Positions 11,231 through 23,900 of a stretch of DNA of 64,000 bases are shown piece by piece. Location of the stretch: assembly GCF_022539315.1 (NCBI RefSeq), contig NC_066315.1:93368990-93432989 (forward strand), written 5' to 3'. Under the pieces are notes generated by a model that made no database searches, was not told the origin of the DNA, and was given only the letters and a program-made list of their open reading frames with translations. Every line of letters starts with the position of its first letter. Position 1 is the stretch's first letter. The position numbers and the translations under genes were made by a program. The stretch comes from Serinus canaria. Taxonomy: Eukaryota > Chordata > Aves > Passeriformes > Fringillidae.

Positions 11231-14200
11231 GACTCTTGAGTTTGTGACTGGGGTTGTTGCACTGTTTTGATAGTAGCTGAGGAAGGAAAAAGGCAGCATC
11301 ACTCGGCTTGTTCTTTACTTGATAAAAAGGAGGGACTGGTTGTTGGAGATCATAACGAAGCTACAGAGTTGCATATGGAAAAAGATAGATATTTACAGGT
11401 AAAAAGGAAGGGGTTAGGTAGGTTTTATTTAATACAACAAATGTTATTTCACTGAAGTGATGGATGCACTGTAAATTGTGCATTATTGTTCAATTTGTTA
11501 GTCCATGAAAATAATTCTAATACAAAGTATTTCCCAAGAGAGTCCAGAAATGGAAAGGGACTCAAGCTGTGTTGGTCAACACAATTATAGATATTTTCTT
11601 CCCAGATCTGTCTCCAAAAGATTAATGTAAGCTGGTTTAGGTATTGTCTCTTCCAGGACACCGGATTGACAAATGACCAATGCTTATGGTATATTATTCA
11701 TACATTTCTGAGACAGTAGCTATTCATGCCAGGATGATGATCAGTCTCATGTCACTCAAGATATTCTTAGAATTGATGCCCACTTTACTGCAGACATCTT
11801 GCATCTCAGCATCACGCTGATGAAGTGCTGTGGTCATGACACATGAAGGTGTCTTTGCAAATGAAAATGAGACTGATACCACTGACATGGGCCAGGATCA
11901 CCAATAACCATTTATTGATTCTTATTATTAAACAGACTAAGTGGAAGACAGCTTTCAAAACAGATTGCTGATGATGGGCTCTGAGTCAGATCATTACATG
12001 TGTATCTATACCTGTATGGAGGTCTGGAGATGTTGCAGGTTATTCTTGTCTCAGATTGGCTCAGGAGTCACAGAAGGAAGACTATTGTACACAGACAACT
12101 AAGCAGAAATTGTTATCAGAGAGAGAGTAGTGCTAGGATGATGGAAATGGTACATAGCCACCAATTTTATCTTACAGCTAAGAAAGCTTATCCATCAGTT
12201 CTAGAGTCAAGCCTGCAGTTAGATCTGTATGTCTATTCTCTGTTCCCTCTTTTTTAATCCTCTGTAATGAAGCAAGTGATCACCTAAAGGACTTCTGCTC
12301 AAGAGGAAAAATTTTGCTTAGTGATGAAACTTCTTTGCCTAGGAACGAATGGGTGCGGCCTGCTCTGTGCACTATGCAGGGTCTGTGTTTTTGGGTGTCT
12401 CACACTGCCTATGCTGCTGGCTGAGATAAATTTCTGAAATAGGCTATGAAGGTCTTCAAAACTCTTTGACACATTGAGGTTTTGGCAAGACTTTCATTAT
12501 ATCTCAAGCTGTACAGATACATCCGTTCCTGGTGTCTCCCTTCCTTCTGTTGATAAGACACTACAGTTTGCACTGAAGTGTGCAATGAGTTTATCAATGG
12601 ACAGAAAGGTTCTTAAGGAGAGAAGCAAACCCAGTGCACTGTGATGAACATCTCATATCCAAATGTGAACATAGGCTTTCTGAGCTGAAAGGCTCTTGGT
12701 CCACAGCACCACACAGTCTTAGTTGTCTTACAGGTTCCTTGGAAAAAAAAAATCCCAGTAGCATTAATTAAATGACTTAGAGGTACTTGCTGCACTCGTT
12801 ACTTTTGATTCCACCAGAATGAAAGGAAAAGGCAAATTTACTATGAAATGTTCTGTTCTACACACTGGAAGGTGTGAGTAAAGAAAAGTTTTCAAACATT
12901 TCAAACCTCTGAGTTATTATTATTCTGCAAAAAAAATCATAAAACATACCCATTCATCTTACTAGATTTTATGGGTCAGTATAGCCTCTTTAAAATCTCA
13001 AGGCCTAAGAAATGTAAGGGTGCTGACTGATGAGCTGGGACAGCCTTACCTCGGGATAAGCTGAAAAGGTTGGCAGCTCCAGCTGTCTGCTCTGCTCCTG
13101 GTGTCCAGATGTCTAAGCTGCTTGTCAATCAGCTCCCAAACTACTGCAGTTTACAGGGCAGACTTTGCACTGCAGCCGTCACCAGTGTTGGTTTGCCTTA
13201 AAATGCTTGATTGTAATCTCTAGCTGAATTCGATGGATAATGACACAGGATAGAAAGAGATACCTCTATCACCAGTACCCATAAAGGCAGTCCTGAGTAC
13301 TCAGAGTCCAAATGTACTTAAATGTACTCTATATCTGCCATTGTGCTTCTACAAAAATATCCAAAGCACTAAAACATGCATTTAATTGCAATACAAATTT
13401 AAAGCATTCACAAGCTGCTTTTCCATGGACTTTCTGCTACCAGCAACTGGAATTGGAAATTGTGGTATTAAGAATTGTGTCTCTCACATCCTCCTTTCCT
13501 GACCCTAATCACCTCTGCCAGCCTGCAATGACAGTGTTGGAGCACCTGACCATCTTGCTAGTCTGGGACACAGGATGCTGTCACTCGTGCCACTCTCTCT
13601 ACACCTCCTGTCCCTGTTTGTGAATGCAGCAGTGAACTCAACCAAGGAGTTTAAGTGTAAATCAATGTAAGTTTTGTCTCTTCTTCTCTGATGTGAGCAA
13701 ATACCTTTGCTTCGCCTTTCCCTTGGCCTTCCTGATATCTCTTGTCATACTATCTTTTCCTTCTCTTCTGTCTGCTACTTCCTTCATCTAATATGGAAGG
13801 CAGAAGCTACTAGAGTCACTGTGGAAGGACACTGATTTTCAGAAGAAAAAATTGCTTCTTAGCTCTTCCCAGCAAAATTTCTCAGGTGTATTCTGAAGCT
13901 TATTTAGGCTTCTCTTTGTCTCCAGTGACCAGTGGTTAAATTATGATCTGAGAAATGAGCCAAAAGAAGGGACCTAAATTTAACTACAAGGGAAAGCAGG
14001 TGATGTAAGTTCTTGATATAAGTTCTCAAACAGCCACCTGGACCTGAGTAACTCCTTAAGTAATTCCCTGATATAGCAGTGGTAGGCTCTGCCTAGAGAC
14101 AGTGTAATAAATTTCCGGAGCACGTTATTCCCGGAGGACCCAGCAGGCGAGCACACTGAAAGCTTCCTTGAAAAAAAAAAAAAGGTAGGAAAAAAAGGTA

Positions 14201-14639
14201 CAGAAAAGCACAAAGGTTCAGCTGCTGTCCTTGTGCTTCTATTTCCTTACTGTTTCCCCCAGCACAACATAGTCAGTCCAGATGATTCAGAAACAAGAAC
14301 TGACACCTTCTGCACCCTTTGTCACACGACTCCGAGATGTCAGCACAAGCCCCCAGCCTGGCAAGGGCTTCCAGAGCCATCAAGCAAAAGCTACTGCTCA
14401 CTCCTCCAAAACAGAGGGGGACATCCCCATTTGACACCAAAGTTCCAGAGTGACTCCACAGTTTTCCTTTGGTTTATGCATCCAGGGACAATCTGAGAGT
14501 GGCAGTGGGGTCTTGCAGGGGAGAGACCCTGGCTGGGTCTGGGTGGTCCAGGCCAGGCGGAGATTAAGACTAAATTCTTAAGAGGTGGCTGCACCCTCCA
14601 GCATGGGACAAAACTGCTGCCAAGGTTCAGCAGCCAAGC
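11231..14639. other. Intergenic DNA, no gene recognised
   Basis: No coding exon or repeat that I can defend. G+C rises toward 14.2-14.6 kb as the CpG island is approached. A 13-base A-run lies at about 14170-14183. The 13312-13623 + frame (103 codons) has no recognisable domain. Confidence 0.55.
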
Positions 14640-15240
14640 CCTCTTCGGCTGGGTGCAGAACGCGAGGGAAGCCAGCGATGATGCTGTGGGGCTGAGCCCA
14701 GCCATCCCCCAGCCCCGGTGTCCGGGGGAATGAGGCAGAGGTGGGTCAGGAGGCCTCTGGGCCCCGCGGAGCCCCAGTTCGCGCCTCGGTGCTGTGTGGG
14801 AGTTGAAGAGGGGGTCAGGGGGTGAGGGAGAGTTCATCCCCGCGCTGAGCGATGGCCTTGCCCGCACGGGAGGGGGACGTCCCTGGCCTCCGAGAAGAGT
14901 CACTGGAGGTTCATCCCGCCGGGGAGGAATTCTTCCCAGCAGTAGCCGTCCTGCTGATGGATCGCCCCCGCACGGGGCTGGCGGCCTGCGCGCCCTCCGG
15001 CAGCCGCGGCCGCCACCCGCCATGGCCGTGACGGGCCCGAGACGAATGAGCCCCTCGGAGGGACCGGGGACGGCGTGGGGGGAGCCCGGGGCGACAGCGT
15101 CCTCTCGCTGCTTCACCCAGCCCAGCTCACCGCGGGGAAGAGGCGGTGCTGGAGCTGTGTGGCTTCCCCGGGAAAGCCCCGCAAAGCTGGCACGCTCCTC
15201 GCTCCACCTGTTGCTGAAGGGAGCGCGGTGAGTGACCGAG
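14640..15240 (+). promoter_or_regulatory. CpG island, probable promoter and first exon
   Basis: Base composition switches abruptly to GC-rich. By hand I count about 54 CpG dinucleotides in 600 bases, close to expectation for this G+C, whereas the flanking kilobases hold only a few. The core includes ccgcggccgcc near 15004. CpG islands of this kind mark transcription start regions in birds and mammals. A consensus 5' splice site, GTGAGT, lies at 15228-15233 after gagcgcg, so a + strand first exon ending at 15227 is plausible. An ATG at 15022 in a good context (gccATGg) opens 69 codons, but the peptide is low-complexity and matches nothing I know. The 241-codon minus frame and 145-codon plus frame across the island are expected from GC-rich DNA lacking stop codons. 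The most likely product is a long non-coding RNA or the 5' exon of a gene lying to the right. Transcription direction rests mainly on the splice site. Confidence 0.65.
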
Positions 15241-15782
15241 GGAGGTTTTCTCTTTGGTCACTTAAAAAGGCAGCTGAAGCTCTGTTCACACAGACGTGGA
15301 TCACAAAGCGCTGGCTATCTGACACCAGCCCTGGCTGAACCGGGCTGGGATGATGCTCTAGATGTAGGAAGACTGGACTGCCCAGCTAGGACCATGGGGA
15401 TCCCGAAAATGATGGCAGCTTTCAAGCTTCCTTGTGGAGAAGGCAAAAAACATGACTGCAACTCAAGCGATGGTTTTGCAGCAGATTTTAGCAGCAACAA
15501 GAATTTTCTGTTTAAAGGGGTTTCAGAACAAATACTTGGAAAATTTTTAAATATATATATTTTATTATATGTTTTTATAAAGAAGTATTGAGAAATGGAA
15601 GTGAATTTTTTATCTTCCAATTGAACCATGGTGGATCAAAGCAAGAAACTATGTATCTCAAAACTGACACATCCCTAAAAATTTCATGATTGTTGCTATT
15701 TGATGTGACACGTCACAGAATTTTATGTCAAGCTGAAGAAAATGTGACAACTTATATGTAGTATTTTCAGACACAGAGTTTA
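15241..15782. other. Sequence downstream of the CpG island, no gene recognised
   Basis: G+C falls back to background within about 200 bases. If the splice site at 15228 is used this is intron. It contains an AT-rich run at about 15540-15590 and no repeats. Confidence 0.45.
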
Positions 15783-16028
15783 AGTGCAATATTGAGAAGT
15801 GTATCTGCAGGGTTTTAAAACTCTGCTTCTTCCCAGACTTTAGAAAAGCAACCCCATATGCTTTAAACTTCTGCACCCCATTAATTAAAGACAGAGCTTA
15901 AAAGTAATACTAAAAATAATTGGCTGGATTAGAAAAGGCTGTGGGTGAGCTGAGAAGTTACCATTGCACAAATATTAATAAATCACTCTTCCTGTAATTA
16001 GCAGGAAAAAAAAAAAAAAGAGTGCAAT
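15783..16028 (+). other. A-tailed segment with flanking 8-bp direct repeat, possible retrocopy end
   Basis: AATAAA at 15977-15982 is followed 23 bases later by a run of 14 A (16006-16019), the spacing expected of a polyadenylated transcript end. The word agtgcaat occurs both at 15783-15790 and just after the A-run at 16021-16028, one base off its end, as a target-site duplication would. The 5' copy is preceded by tttaa, loosely like a LINE-1-type nicking site. The inside of about 230 bases matches no gene I recognise. An 8-bp match in AT-rich DNA can be chance. Confidence 0.25.
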
Positions 16029-19000
16029 GTGGTAAGCTAGTAGTTGTTTGCAAAAGTATGTTGGCTAGAGCCTGTCATGCCTCTTCCTTTCCCTTTCCAC
16101 ACATGGCCTTTTAAACCAAGATACAGCTGCTGATGCCATTCTTAAGTAAGAGACCAGCCAGGACAAAACAGGATTTTCAAAAGGTCAGTAAAAAATGAGG
16201 AAATAAGCCAAATGACCAAGACTGTTAATAAGTGATTAATATTATGCTATTGTTACCAGAAATGGAACAGCTCAGCCTCACAGTCTCTATACCAGTTCTT
16301 GAAAGGTGCAATTTTCTAATGATGTTAGGCATTGTAGCAGAATGCTAAGCACCCCTCGTTCTTTGCTCAGCACTTTCCTAGATGTAGCTCATGTGGAAAG
16401 AAAGAGTCATAAAGAGCTCTAAGCCTTCCCCTAATGTTGGGAGAAATCCAGCATTTGAAGGCTTCCAAAATAAAGTCAATAAATAAGAGCAATGTTTTGT
16501 AGAACAAAAATAATCTCGTTTAAGATCATCAGTAAGAATGCTATCTAATTGTTTTGTTTTGGCAAGCAAGGAAAATAGCTATATAGTTTTCTTGCTTGAG
16601 CACACACAAGTAATCCAAGGTGCAAAATAATCACAGCCTCCCTGATTCAACAGATTTCCCAGAGGTAGATTCTGATGTACAGTTCTCCTGGATGGTTTGT
16701 ACACCTTCCCTTGGCTTATGAGCATTCTGCTTTCATGGTATCTCTCTTTTAGGCTTAAGAGCTCGCCTCCGTGTTTCCACCAACATCTCCTCCTGCCTCT
16801 AGACTGCCTCTTGTGTCTTTTGTATATGCTGAAGGTTCTTCTCAGCTTTTGTAAATAACCCCCTGCTCTTCTATTTACTATCAGGGAAGCTTCCTGATAA
16901 AAAGCTCCCCAAAAAAACCAAAACCCAAAACAACCAAAACCAAAACAAAAAACCCCACACATACAACAACACAAAGGAAAAAAAGAAGAAAGAAGGAGCA
17001 CTTCAAAGCATTCAAGCATTTAAAAAGTTCACGTATTCATTCTAGATATCCCCTGGTGTTTTTGGCTCTTAAGACACAATATTATGAAATTCCGCCACCC
17101 TATATCTCTGCCCTTTGGCACACACAAGTTCCATTGACTTCAAAGGGAGCCGTGCATGCACAACAGTGACATGTAAAGTCTCTTCAATCCTATTATCTTC
17201 CAAGAATTTAGTATTTATTACTACCTCAAAAGAAAAGTATTTTCTTTTTCTTAAGAGTAATCTAAGAATATTGACCATCTCCCTAGCAAAGCACTTAGGC
17301 ACATAGTAAAGTTTAGGCAAGAGAATAGTTATATTCACGTACTATAAGTACACTTTTAAGTCAGTAGCACTGTTTAAATGTTTGAGGCTGGGCATGTGTT
17401 AACCACTGACAAATTGGGATCATAGGAGAGAAATTCCTTCACCAAAGAAACCAGAACACAGGGAATATAACAACTCCTTCACCCTCACATCCCAAAAACC
17501 TAGGGTAATAATGGCCAGCATTTGTAACATTTTATTCTGCTTCTGAGTGTGTTGGGTTTGTGCATTCCAAAGAACAGAGGCAAACTGGAGTCAGCTCTGT
17601 GCCCTTCCCATGGAGGAGGAGTGAAGGGTTACATGGATGATCCCACCATAGGCTGGGCCTGCAGCTGCAGTGTCCGCCTGTTCCACAGAGGCAACCTGAG
17701 GCAACACCACAGCTCATCTTCCACCAGATTTACATGGCCCAAGGCCAACCCACTTCACAATGTCATCAATGTCAAAAATTCCATAGACTTTAGCTACATA
17801 CTTAGGGTAACAGAGTTTTATTTTGAGTAGCCCCCCAATTTCACACTTGTCCTAACAGCACTTATTACACTCTTGATATTCCGTAGCTGCCACAATTATT
17901 ATTCTTACATACTCTGCAGTTTTTATAAGCATCACCAAACAATGAGAACCAGATAAATACTAATATGTACCAGAAGTGATGCAAGAAAAGAGGGCGAGCT
18001 TTTGGGGCTGGGGAGTTTTTCTATCCACAGAGCATTTTTTACAGCAGAGAAAGAACAAAGAGAAATGATGCTGTTTATTTTGATGGTTCTGAGAAGCTAA
18101 CATTCACCCTGCTCATCCCAGGAGCAAACAGCTGGCAAACAGCTGACAACATAGATATCAGTCAACTCCCACATAACTCACAATATAATACAAAAAAATA
18201 TAGGTAATAATGATATGATATGACAGAATGCATCTTTGATTGTGTGTGTTAAAAAAAAAATCTTGCAGTATATGGAAAAGATTCCAAGAAGTCTTCCTTT
18301 CTCTTTTTGCATCTTGCTTTCCTTCTTTTATAACATGGTTGCATATTTGTGATTTTTCTGTAAATTATGGTTTCTATTTGAAACATTTTTCTTTAATTTC
18401 CATATTCCCAAAAAGTCATTTTACTATTTATGTGGTCAAATCCCCCCTAATGTGATTTGATGGCACATAAATAGTCGTATGACTTTTTATGTTGTCTATT
18501 GCTTATGTAGAGTTTCCAGAAACCCTATATTATAGCCTTGTATTAAAACCTGATAATTTTCAGGGGTCATCACTAAAATATATGGCTGGAAGACTGCTAT
18601 TGTGATGCTGTTGTCAGCCAAAAATCTTGCCTTCAAATGTGTGCCTCAACCACAGTATAACATAAATCAAAATATGTGTCTGCCTAGCCATATATCTGTT
18701 CTATGACTTTAAATATTTTTATAATCCTGGGTGCAGGACAGAACACTGGGGACTTTCTATAACTGATGCTGGAAACAAGTAAGTGTTGAAAAAAAGAAAT
18801 TATTATAACCGCCTAAATGTTAAAATCCCATATCAAAAATGAGCATTCCTGTACATTTTTAAAAAGTGTCAAAGCTTATTTTACATGGTAAACCCCATGC
18901 TACTGTGTGTAACTGTCCATCTCTCTCAGCCATTTATTTATTGACCCCTGAACAAAGCATTTGATAACTCTTTTACCCTTTCCTACACATTCACCTGTGC

Positions 19001-20513
19001 CCCACCCTCCTTCCCCCCAAAAATACAAGAATTTCTGCAGTGGTATATGATCACCTCTCTGGGATGATTAAGCTAGCTGATACCAGCTGACAGATGATGC
19101 CAAGTGGCCCTCATGTTTGGGTGGAGGTGTTGGTTTTAAGGGTCACCATCCATAGGATACACAGATCTGGTGTTTTGGAACAGAATCACATTCTGGTTGA
19201 AAGGCAAACACTAAACCTATACATAGCTAATATGTTCCAACAGGAGATTTTAAGACATTAAGACTTTACTGCTTCCTTTTGCATTTCCAAGTCTCCTATC
19301 AGCTCAGAGTATGAACACCAGACAGCTCTGACCCTTCCTGGAAAATGAGTCTCTCTTCATTTTGTTTCAGGCATTCCTGGACATCACAGCGTGGTCATTT
19401 AACACTTCTAGTGCAGGAATAAGGGGGTGAATGTGAACCTAAGGGAGCAAATGTGAACTATTCGTATGCAATGAGTGTTGTGTGTGAGTGTGAGCCTCTC
19501 TCACTCACAGGTACCAACAAACCAGGGCTGTGTTCTGCTCTGTGCTTGCTTCCCAAGTTCTAAGGTGCTTTTGGGAAAAAACCCAGAACATTATCCATTG
19601 CCATGCCCCTTCTGCAAGGTAATTACAGAATATATGGAAAATTCCAGAGGACAGTGGCCTCCATCACAGCAGTAGTGAAGCGTCTATGAAGCTGTTTATG
19701 TCTAAAGCCAAATTTTGCAAAGCTATGTAAAATGTGCATCCTCTTCACACCACCAATTCTATCAAATCTGATCAAGCTAACTGTAGGAGTTAGGAATACA
19801 AACACAGGATCAGGACTGTAGCATGTGAAACCCTCAGAGATGAAAGTGCGACATAGTTTGAAAATAGTATTTCTATTAATAATGAATGTTCTCAATTTAT
19901 ACCAGATTTTGTAATGTTTCTGGGTACGCAGTGTTCCTCTGTTGTTGTCCCAGATGCTCTCCTTTCTGACTGATTTGGTTCCCTTTCACAAATGAGCACC
20001 CCCTACTCACCCTGGGGAAGGCACTTGAGGGAAAAGGGCAGTTAAAATTACAAAACCAGGGAACTGACTGTAATAAAGTGCAGGGAAATTCCATGCAAAT
20101 GTGGCCCTTAATTTCTTAGGCCTCTGCAACTTATCAGTACCTTTCAACAGGGCTAATGTGGGGTACTGTACAGCATTCCTTATTTTCAGAAAGCTGTTTC
20201 CTAAGGTCCAGATGATGTTATAAGTGGTATAACATGACTCAAAGTAGTTTTGCCAGATGTGATATCCCCTGTTGCAGCCTCAAATAGACTGAGAATGAGG
20301 AATGCATGCTCCATTAATTTCCATTGGAGTGAAGAATGCATTACTCCTTTGCCATTCCCATACTAAGAAATCTTCACATAGTCACAGCTTTATTTTCTTT
20401 ATTCAGGAAACCATATATTCCAGCATTATCCTGTATTTGCTTTTGGAGGATGTTCACTGACTTTTCCTTTGTCACTTCTGCAACACATATGCGTAGTCCT
20501 GTCTACACACACG
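16029..20513. other. Intergenic DNA with one A/C-rich low-complexity stretch
   Basis: No gene recognised. Positions about 16905-16965 are low-complexity A-runs broken by C doublets to quadruplets (aaaaccc and ccaaaa words), and the long minus frame over 16579-17019 reads phenylalanine/glycine repeats through it. Around 17541-17720 is a slightly GC-richer patch of unknown nature. The rest is AT-rich with scattered short frames. Confidence 0.55.
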
Positions 20514-20870
20514 GACACAAATTATGTCCTCGAGGGAATATCTACAATGACCTGTTACTTTCAGTATTTCATAGCTGGTTTTCTCCTTCCAGTGATTAAA
20601 CCCACAAATTTAGTTAATGTACAGAGCAGGTTTCATGCATAAATCTACCCCCCATAATTGCTTTTAAAATGCTGGAACCACTTTCAGATGCTGTCATCCA
20701 TTTCTTAGGTGGTGGCCTCCTTCTTTCCTGCATTCAGTGAATCAAAATTTACATTACAATTTCCCAGCAGACACTTGTGTAAGGTAGATCAGTTCTTCGT
20801 GTGATCTTTTAAAATAAATAAATAAAGCATTTTTTATGGATTAGTGAAAAAAAAAAAAAAAGACACAAAT
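20514..20870 (+). other. Possible 5'-truncated retrocopy (AATAAA, poly(A), 9-bp target duplication)
   Basis: Three overlapping AATAAA words (20813-20826) are followed 20 bases later by 15 A (20847-20861). Immediately after the A-run comes gacacaaat (20862-20870), and the same nine bases occur at 20514-20522. This is the arrangement left by reverse transcription of a polyadenylated RNA: target duplication, 339-bp insert, A-tail, target duplication. The insert has no open frame and would be a 3' untranslated fragment on the + strand. I do not recognise the parent gene. Against it, the 5' junction is not TTAAAA-like, and avian CR1 does not normally copy poly(A) RNA. The alternative is a genomic transcript end with an encoded A-run and a chance repeat. 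Confidence 0.42.
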
Positions 20871-20957
20871 ATAAATAAAAAGGAATTACTGGGAAAGGTC
20901 CTAAAGGATGGTAACTACTGAACATGTTAATAGAGGAAGAAACTCATGACATGTCTC

Positions 20958-20992
20958 TTTCATATTGTTAGACTGGTTTCATATTGTTAGAC
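20958..20992. repeat. Short direct duplication, 16 bp at period 19
   Basis: The word tttcatattgttagac occurs at 20958-20973 and again at 20977-20992, separated by tgg. It is a small tandem duplication such as replication slippage leaves. Confidence 0.9.
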
Positions 20993-23900
20993 AAATTGTT
21001 CACCTCACACCACCATTCTGAAGAGTTGCTTTATTGTTAAAAGTGTCAGTAACTTGGCCTTCTCTGAATTAACTCATCTTCACCTCTAAATGACAAGAAA
21101 AAGGGATATGTATCTTTTTAGCCAGTCAGCAGAACTTCACTACTACACTTTGCTAACCCCCAAACTCCACTATTCACACACAGGAAAGGGTGTTCTTTCA
21201 TGGTAAAGCTTAAAACTGCGCTGCTGGCATTGTAATCAATGTTACCTTGTTACTACATATACCAGGTTACTAATAGATACTACAATTTCACTGATATGAT
21301 AAATATCTACTAAAAATTCTTATGCACATACTGGAGATGTGGTTTAGGTGAAACCAAGTTGCTTATTATATTGGGAAAGAAGTAGCAATATGTGAGTAAG
21401 TACAGTCTGCTTTCTGTTTTCATAATTTTTGAAATTTTCTTTGCTTGACAGCTCAGGATCAGTAGCTTCTCCTGGATTCCCTAATCCTTGCTACATATGG
21501 GAGAAATTTCAACCATATTTATGCCAGACTTTGCCAGAGATGTTATTCATTTTCAGTACTCAGTGGCTGAATCTTTGTTTAAGTGAGTTTGAAACATATC
21601 TAGTGTTTCTCACAAGAAGAATATAAAGTGCACCTAGAGAGGTTAACTTGCAGTTCATCTCAGGTACTCACTTCCGTCATAAAAATGTATTAGCAGAAAG
21701 CTGGAAATGCAGCCCAGATCTTCAGCTGATGTAAGCTGATATACTTCCGCAAATTTCATAAACTATGATGGGTTATTTCAGAGGAGGATCTGTCACAATT
21801 CATCACTGTTTTGAAAATTGTATGGGGTGATAATCACAGAGAATATTGCTACATGTCTGACATATTGCACAAATATTGCTCAAATGTGGTGTGTTGTTTT
21901 TTCTTGTGTAGCAAGTCACTTTGCAGTGCAGGAACAATACTAAAATTAGCCTGATGCTAGTAATTTCCTGATTGCTAAACTAATCTCATAGACTGAAACC
22001 TGAGAGCAGCAGAAACACGTAAAAAGCTCTGAGGTTCAAAAAAAGGAAAAACCAAGCCCTTAAAATATAATGAAACTTTCCTAAAGCACAGATAGAGAGC
22101 TGAGCTCAATTTCATGAAGATTGCTTAGTGACTTACAACATGACTGAAGTGTTACCAGCATAACCAAGATTCCAAGTCTCACCTGACAAAATATTTCAGG
22201 CAAAGAGGCAGCAGAAGGTTGTCCTCCCCTCAGTGAGGCACCCATGTCCTGAGACCCAAGAGCCAAGGCTGCCCATCAGACACCTTTCTTATGAGTGCAA
22301 CCTGGCAGTTCCCTAGGGCTTGCTTGCATTTCAGGTGTGTTTTGAAAGCAGTGGGTAGTCTGGATGCCCAGCCCAAACATGTGACAAGTTGTAATGAAAC
22401 CTTCCTTGCAGGATTTTTTAATCAGACTAAGGGCAAAAGGAGTGTGGAAGTCTACATAATGGAAATTGTCCTTTGAAAATCTTCAATTTTCTCTCTACTG
22501 CAGTCCTTCCTATTGCTGCCTTTGCTTGCATTCTCATTTGGCTTCTGCTGCTCCAGTCCCTTCCCAGGCAGGCACATTGTGATATGTTTATCAATGTAAG
22601 CATGGGCTTCTGTTGTCCACATCTTCCTATACTTCCAGTGGCATCAGCCCTTTCCTGTTCTGTTCATGATCATGAACAGTGGCAGAATCATGATCATGTC
22701 TTTCACCCTCCTCCTAGGCTATCCCATGACCATTTTGCTCATTATCTCAATTCTGCCTGTTCTCATTTGCTGCTGTTGATTGCCCACCCCATGCCAGATT
22801 TGCCAGTGCTGCAACACTCACTGGCACCTCATTTGAAAGTGCACCAAACACATAACTGTAAAACAGGAGGATGGGCTGCAATCACAGCACAGTTGTCATC
22901 ATCCACATTAGCCTTGTGGGGCTGAAATGGAGCAACATTGGCAGTGAAGCTCCAGTTCAAACATCTTATTAGTTTGTCTATGAAAAGCACACTGGACCCT
23001 TTGCTCTTGAATTTTCCTTGATGGAGAACGTGTACTTACTCACAGAGAGCCTGCACCCTCAAGTTCCTTACTACTATATCTAAAGAGGAAGGATGCAGAT
23101 CCAGGGGCAGGGGAGATGTTCCTTGCTCCAGCACAGGTTTGACTTACAAACACAGGGAAGTCATGTACCTCCTCAGATTCTTTAAAATTATGTAAGAGTT
23201 GGGGACATGACAGATCACATCTGCATAACTCAACTGCAGTGGCATGGTTGCAAAAAATACTACTCTACTTGAAAACTTGATTTATTTATTTTTTCACATG
23301 GGAAATGGCCCAATCAGGCCACCTGTGAGTGATGCTACTTGGATTAGGCAGATGTTGATAATTTGCCTCTTGCATCTGCTGGTTAAATGCCACTGTATCT
23401 ATGCCACGGAGTGCAGAACTGAAAGTTGAGAGGCACTTGCAAACTCTGGTTATAGAGATCAATAAAGAGCAGAGATTGTTACTACTCTCCACTATCTCAA
23501 CTCCTAAGCCCTCCTTTTACAACATACTATTTGACTTTTCAGTTTTATGAACTGCATTGAGCTGAATGAAGAGTTCAAAGCAGATGGGCTAATTTACCTC
23601 TTTCTGCTCACAGTCACTCCATGGATGGACTGTGGTTTCTTCCCCTTTACCAATTATGTGAGTTTATCTGACAGAGTGTTTTGCATAAAACAGTTAATCA
23701 GGACTATTCAAAAGTGTATGCCAAATTACTTAGATAATACTGGCCACATGAGAAACATGTTTTTTTCCTCTCTCAGCTGATTGGAGATACTCAGACACAT
23801 ATCCACAGCAAATATTTATATCTACACTATTAACATTCTACTTCAGCCTATTAGAATTTTGGTGCTCTACTGCATTTTTAGGTCTAATAATTTAAAAAAG

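Noticed and set aside
14391..15116. 241-codon minus-strand frame across the CpG island
   Set aside because: GC-rich DNA has few stop codons. The predicted peptide is Pro/Arg/Gly/Ser-rich with no domain, and it runs without change of character from the island into ordinary flank.
16579..17019. 146-codon minus frame with a Phe/Gly/Cys-rich start
   Set aside because: The first third is encoded by the A/C-rich low-complexity stretch at about 16905-16990, and the rest has no recognisable domain.
22473..22925. 150-codon + frame with a hydrophobic start
   Set aside because: The leader-like start is followed by low-complexity His/Leu/Ser/Pro sequence. No domain, no splice framework and no codon signature are visible, and a frame this long is not surprising in 64 kb.
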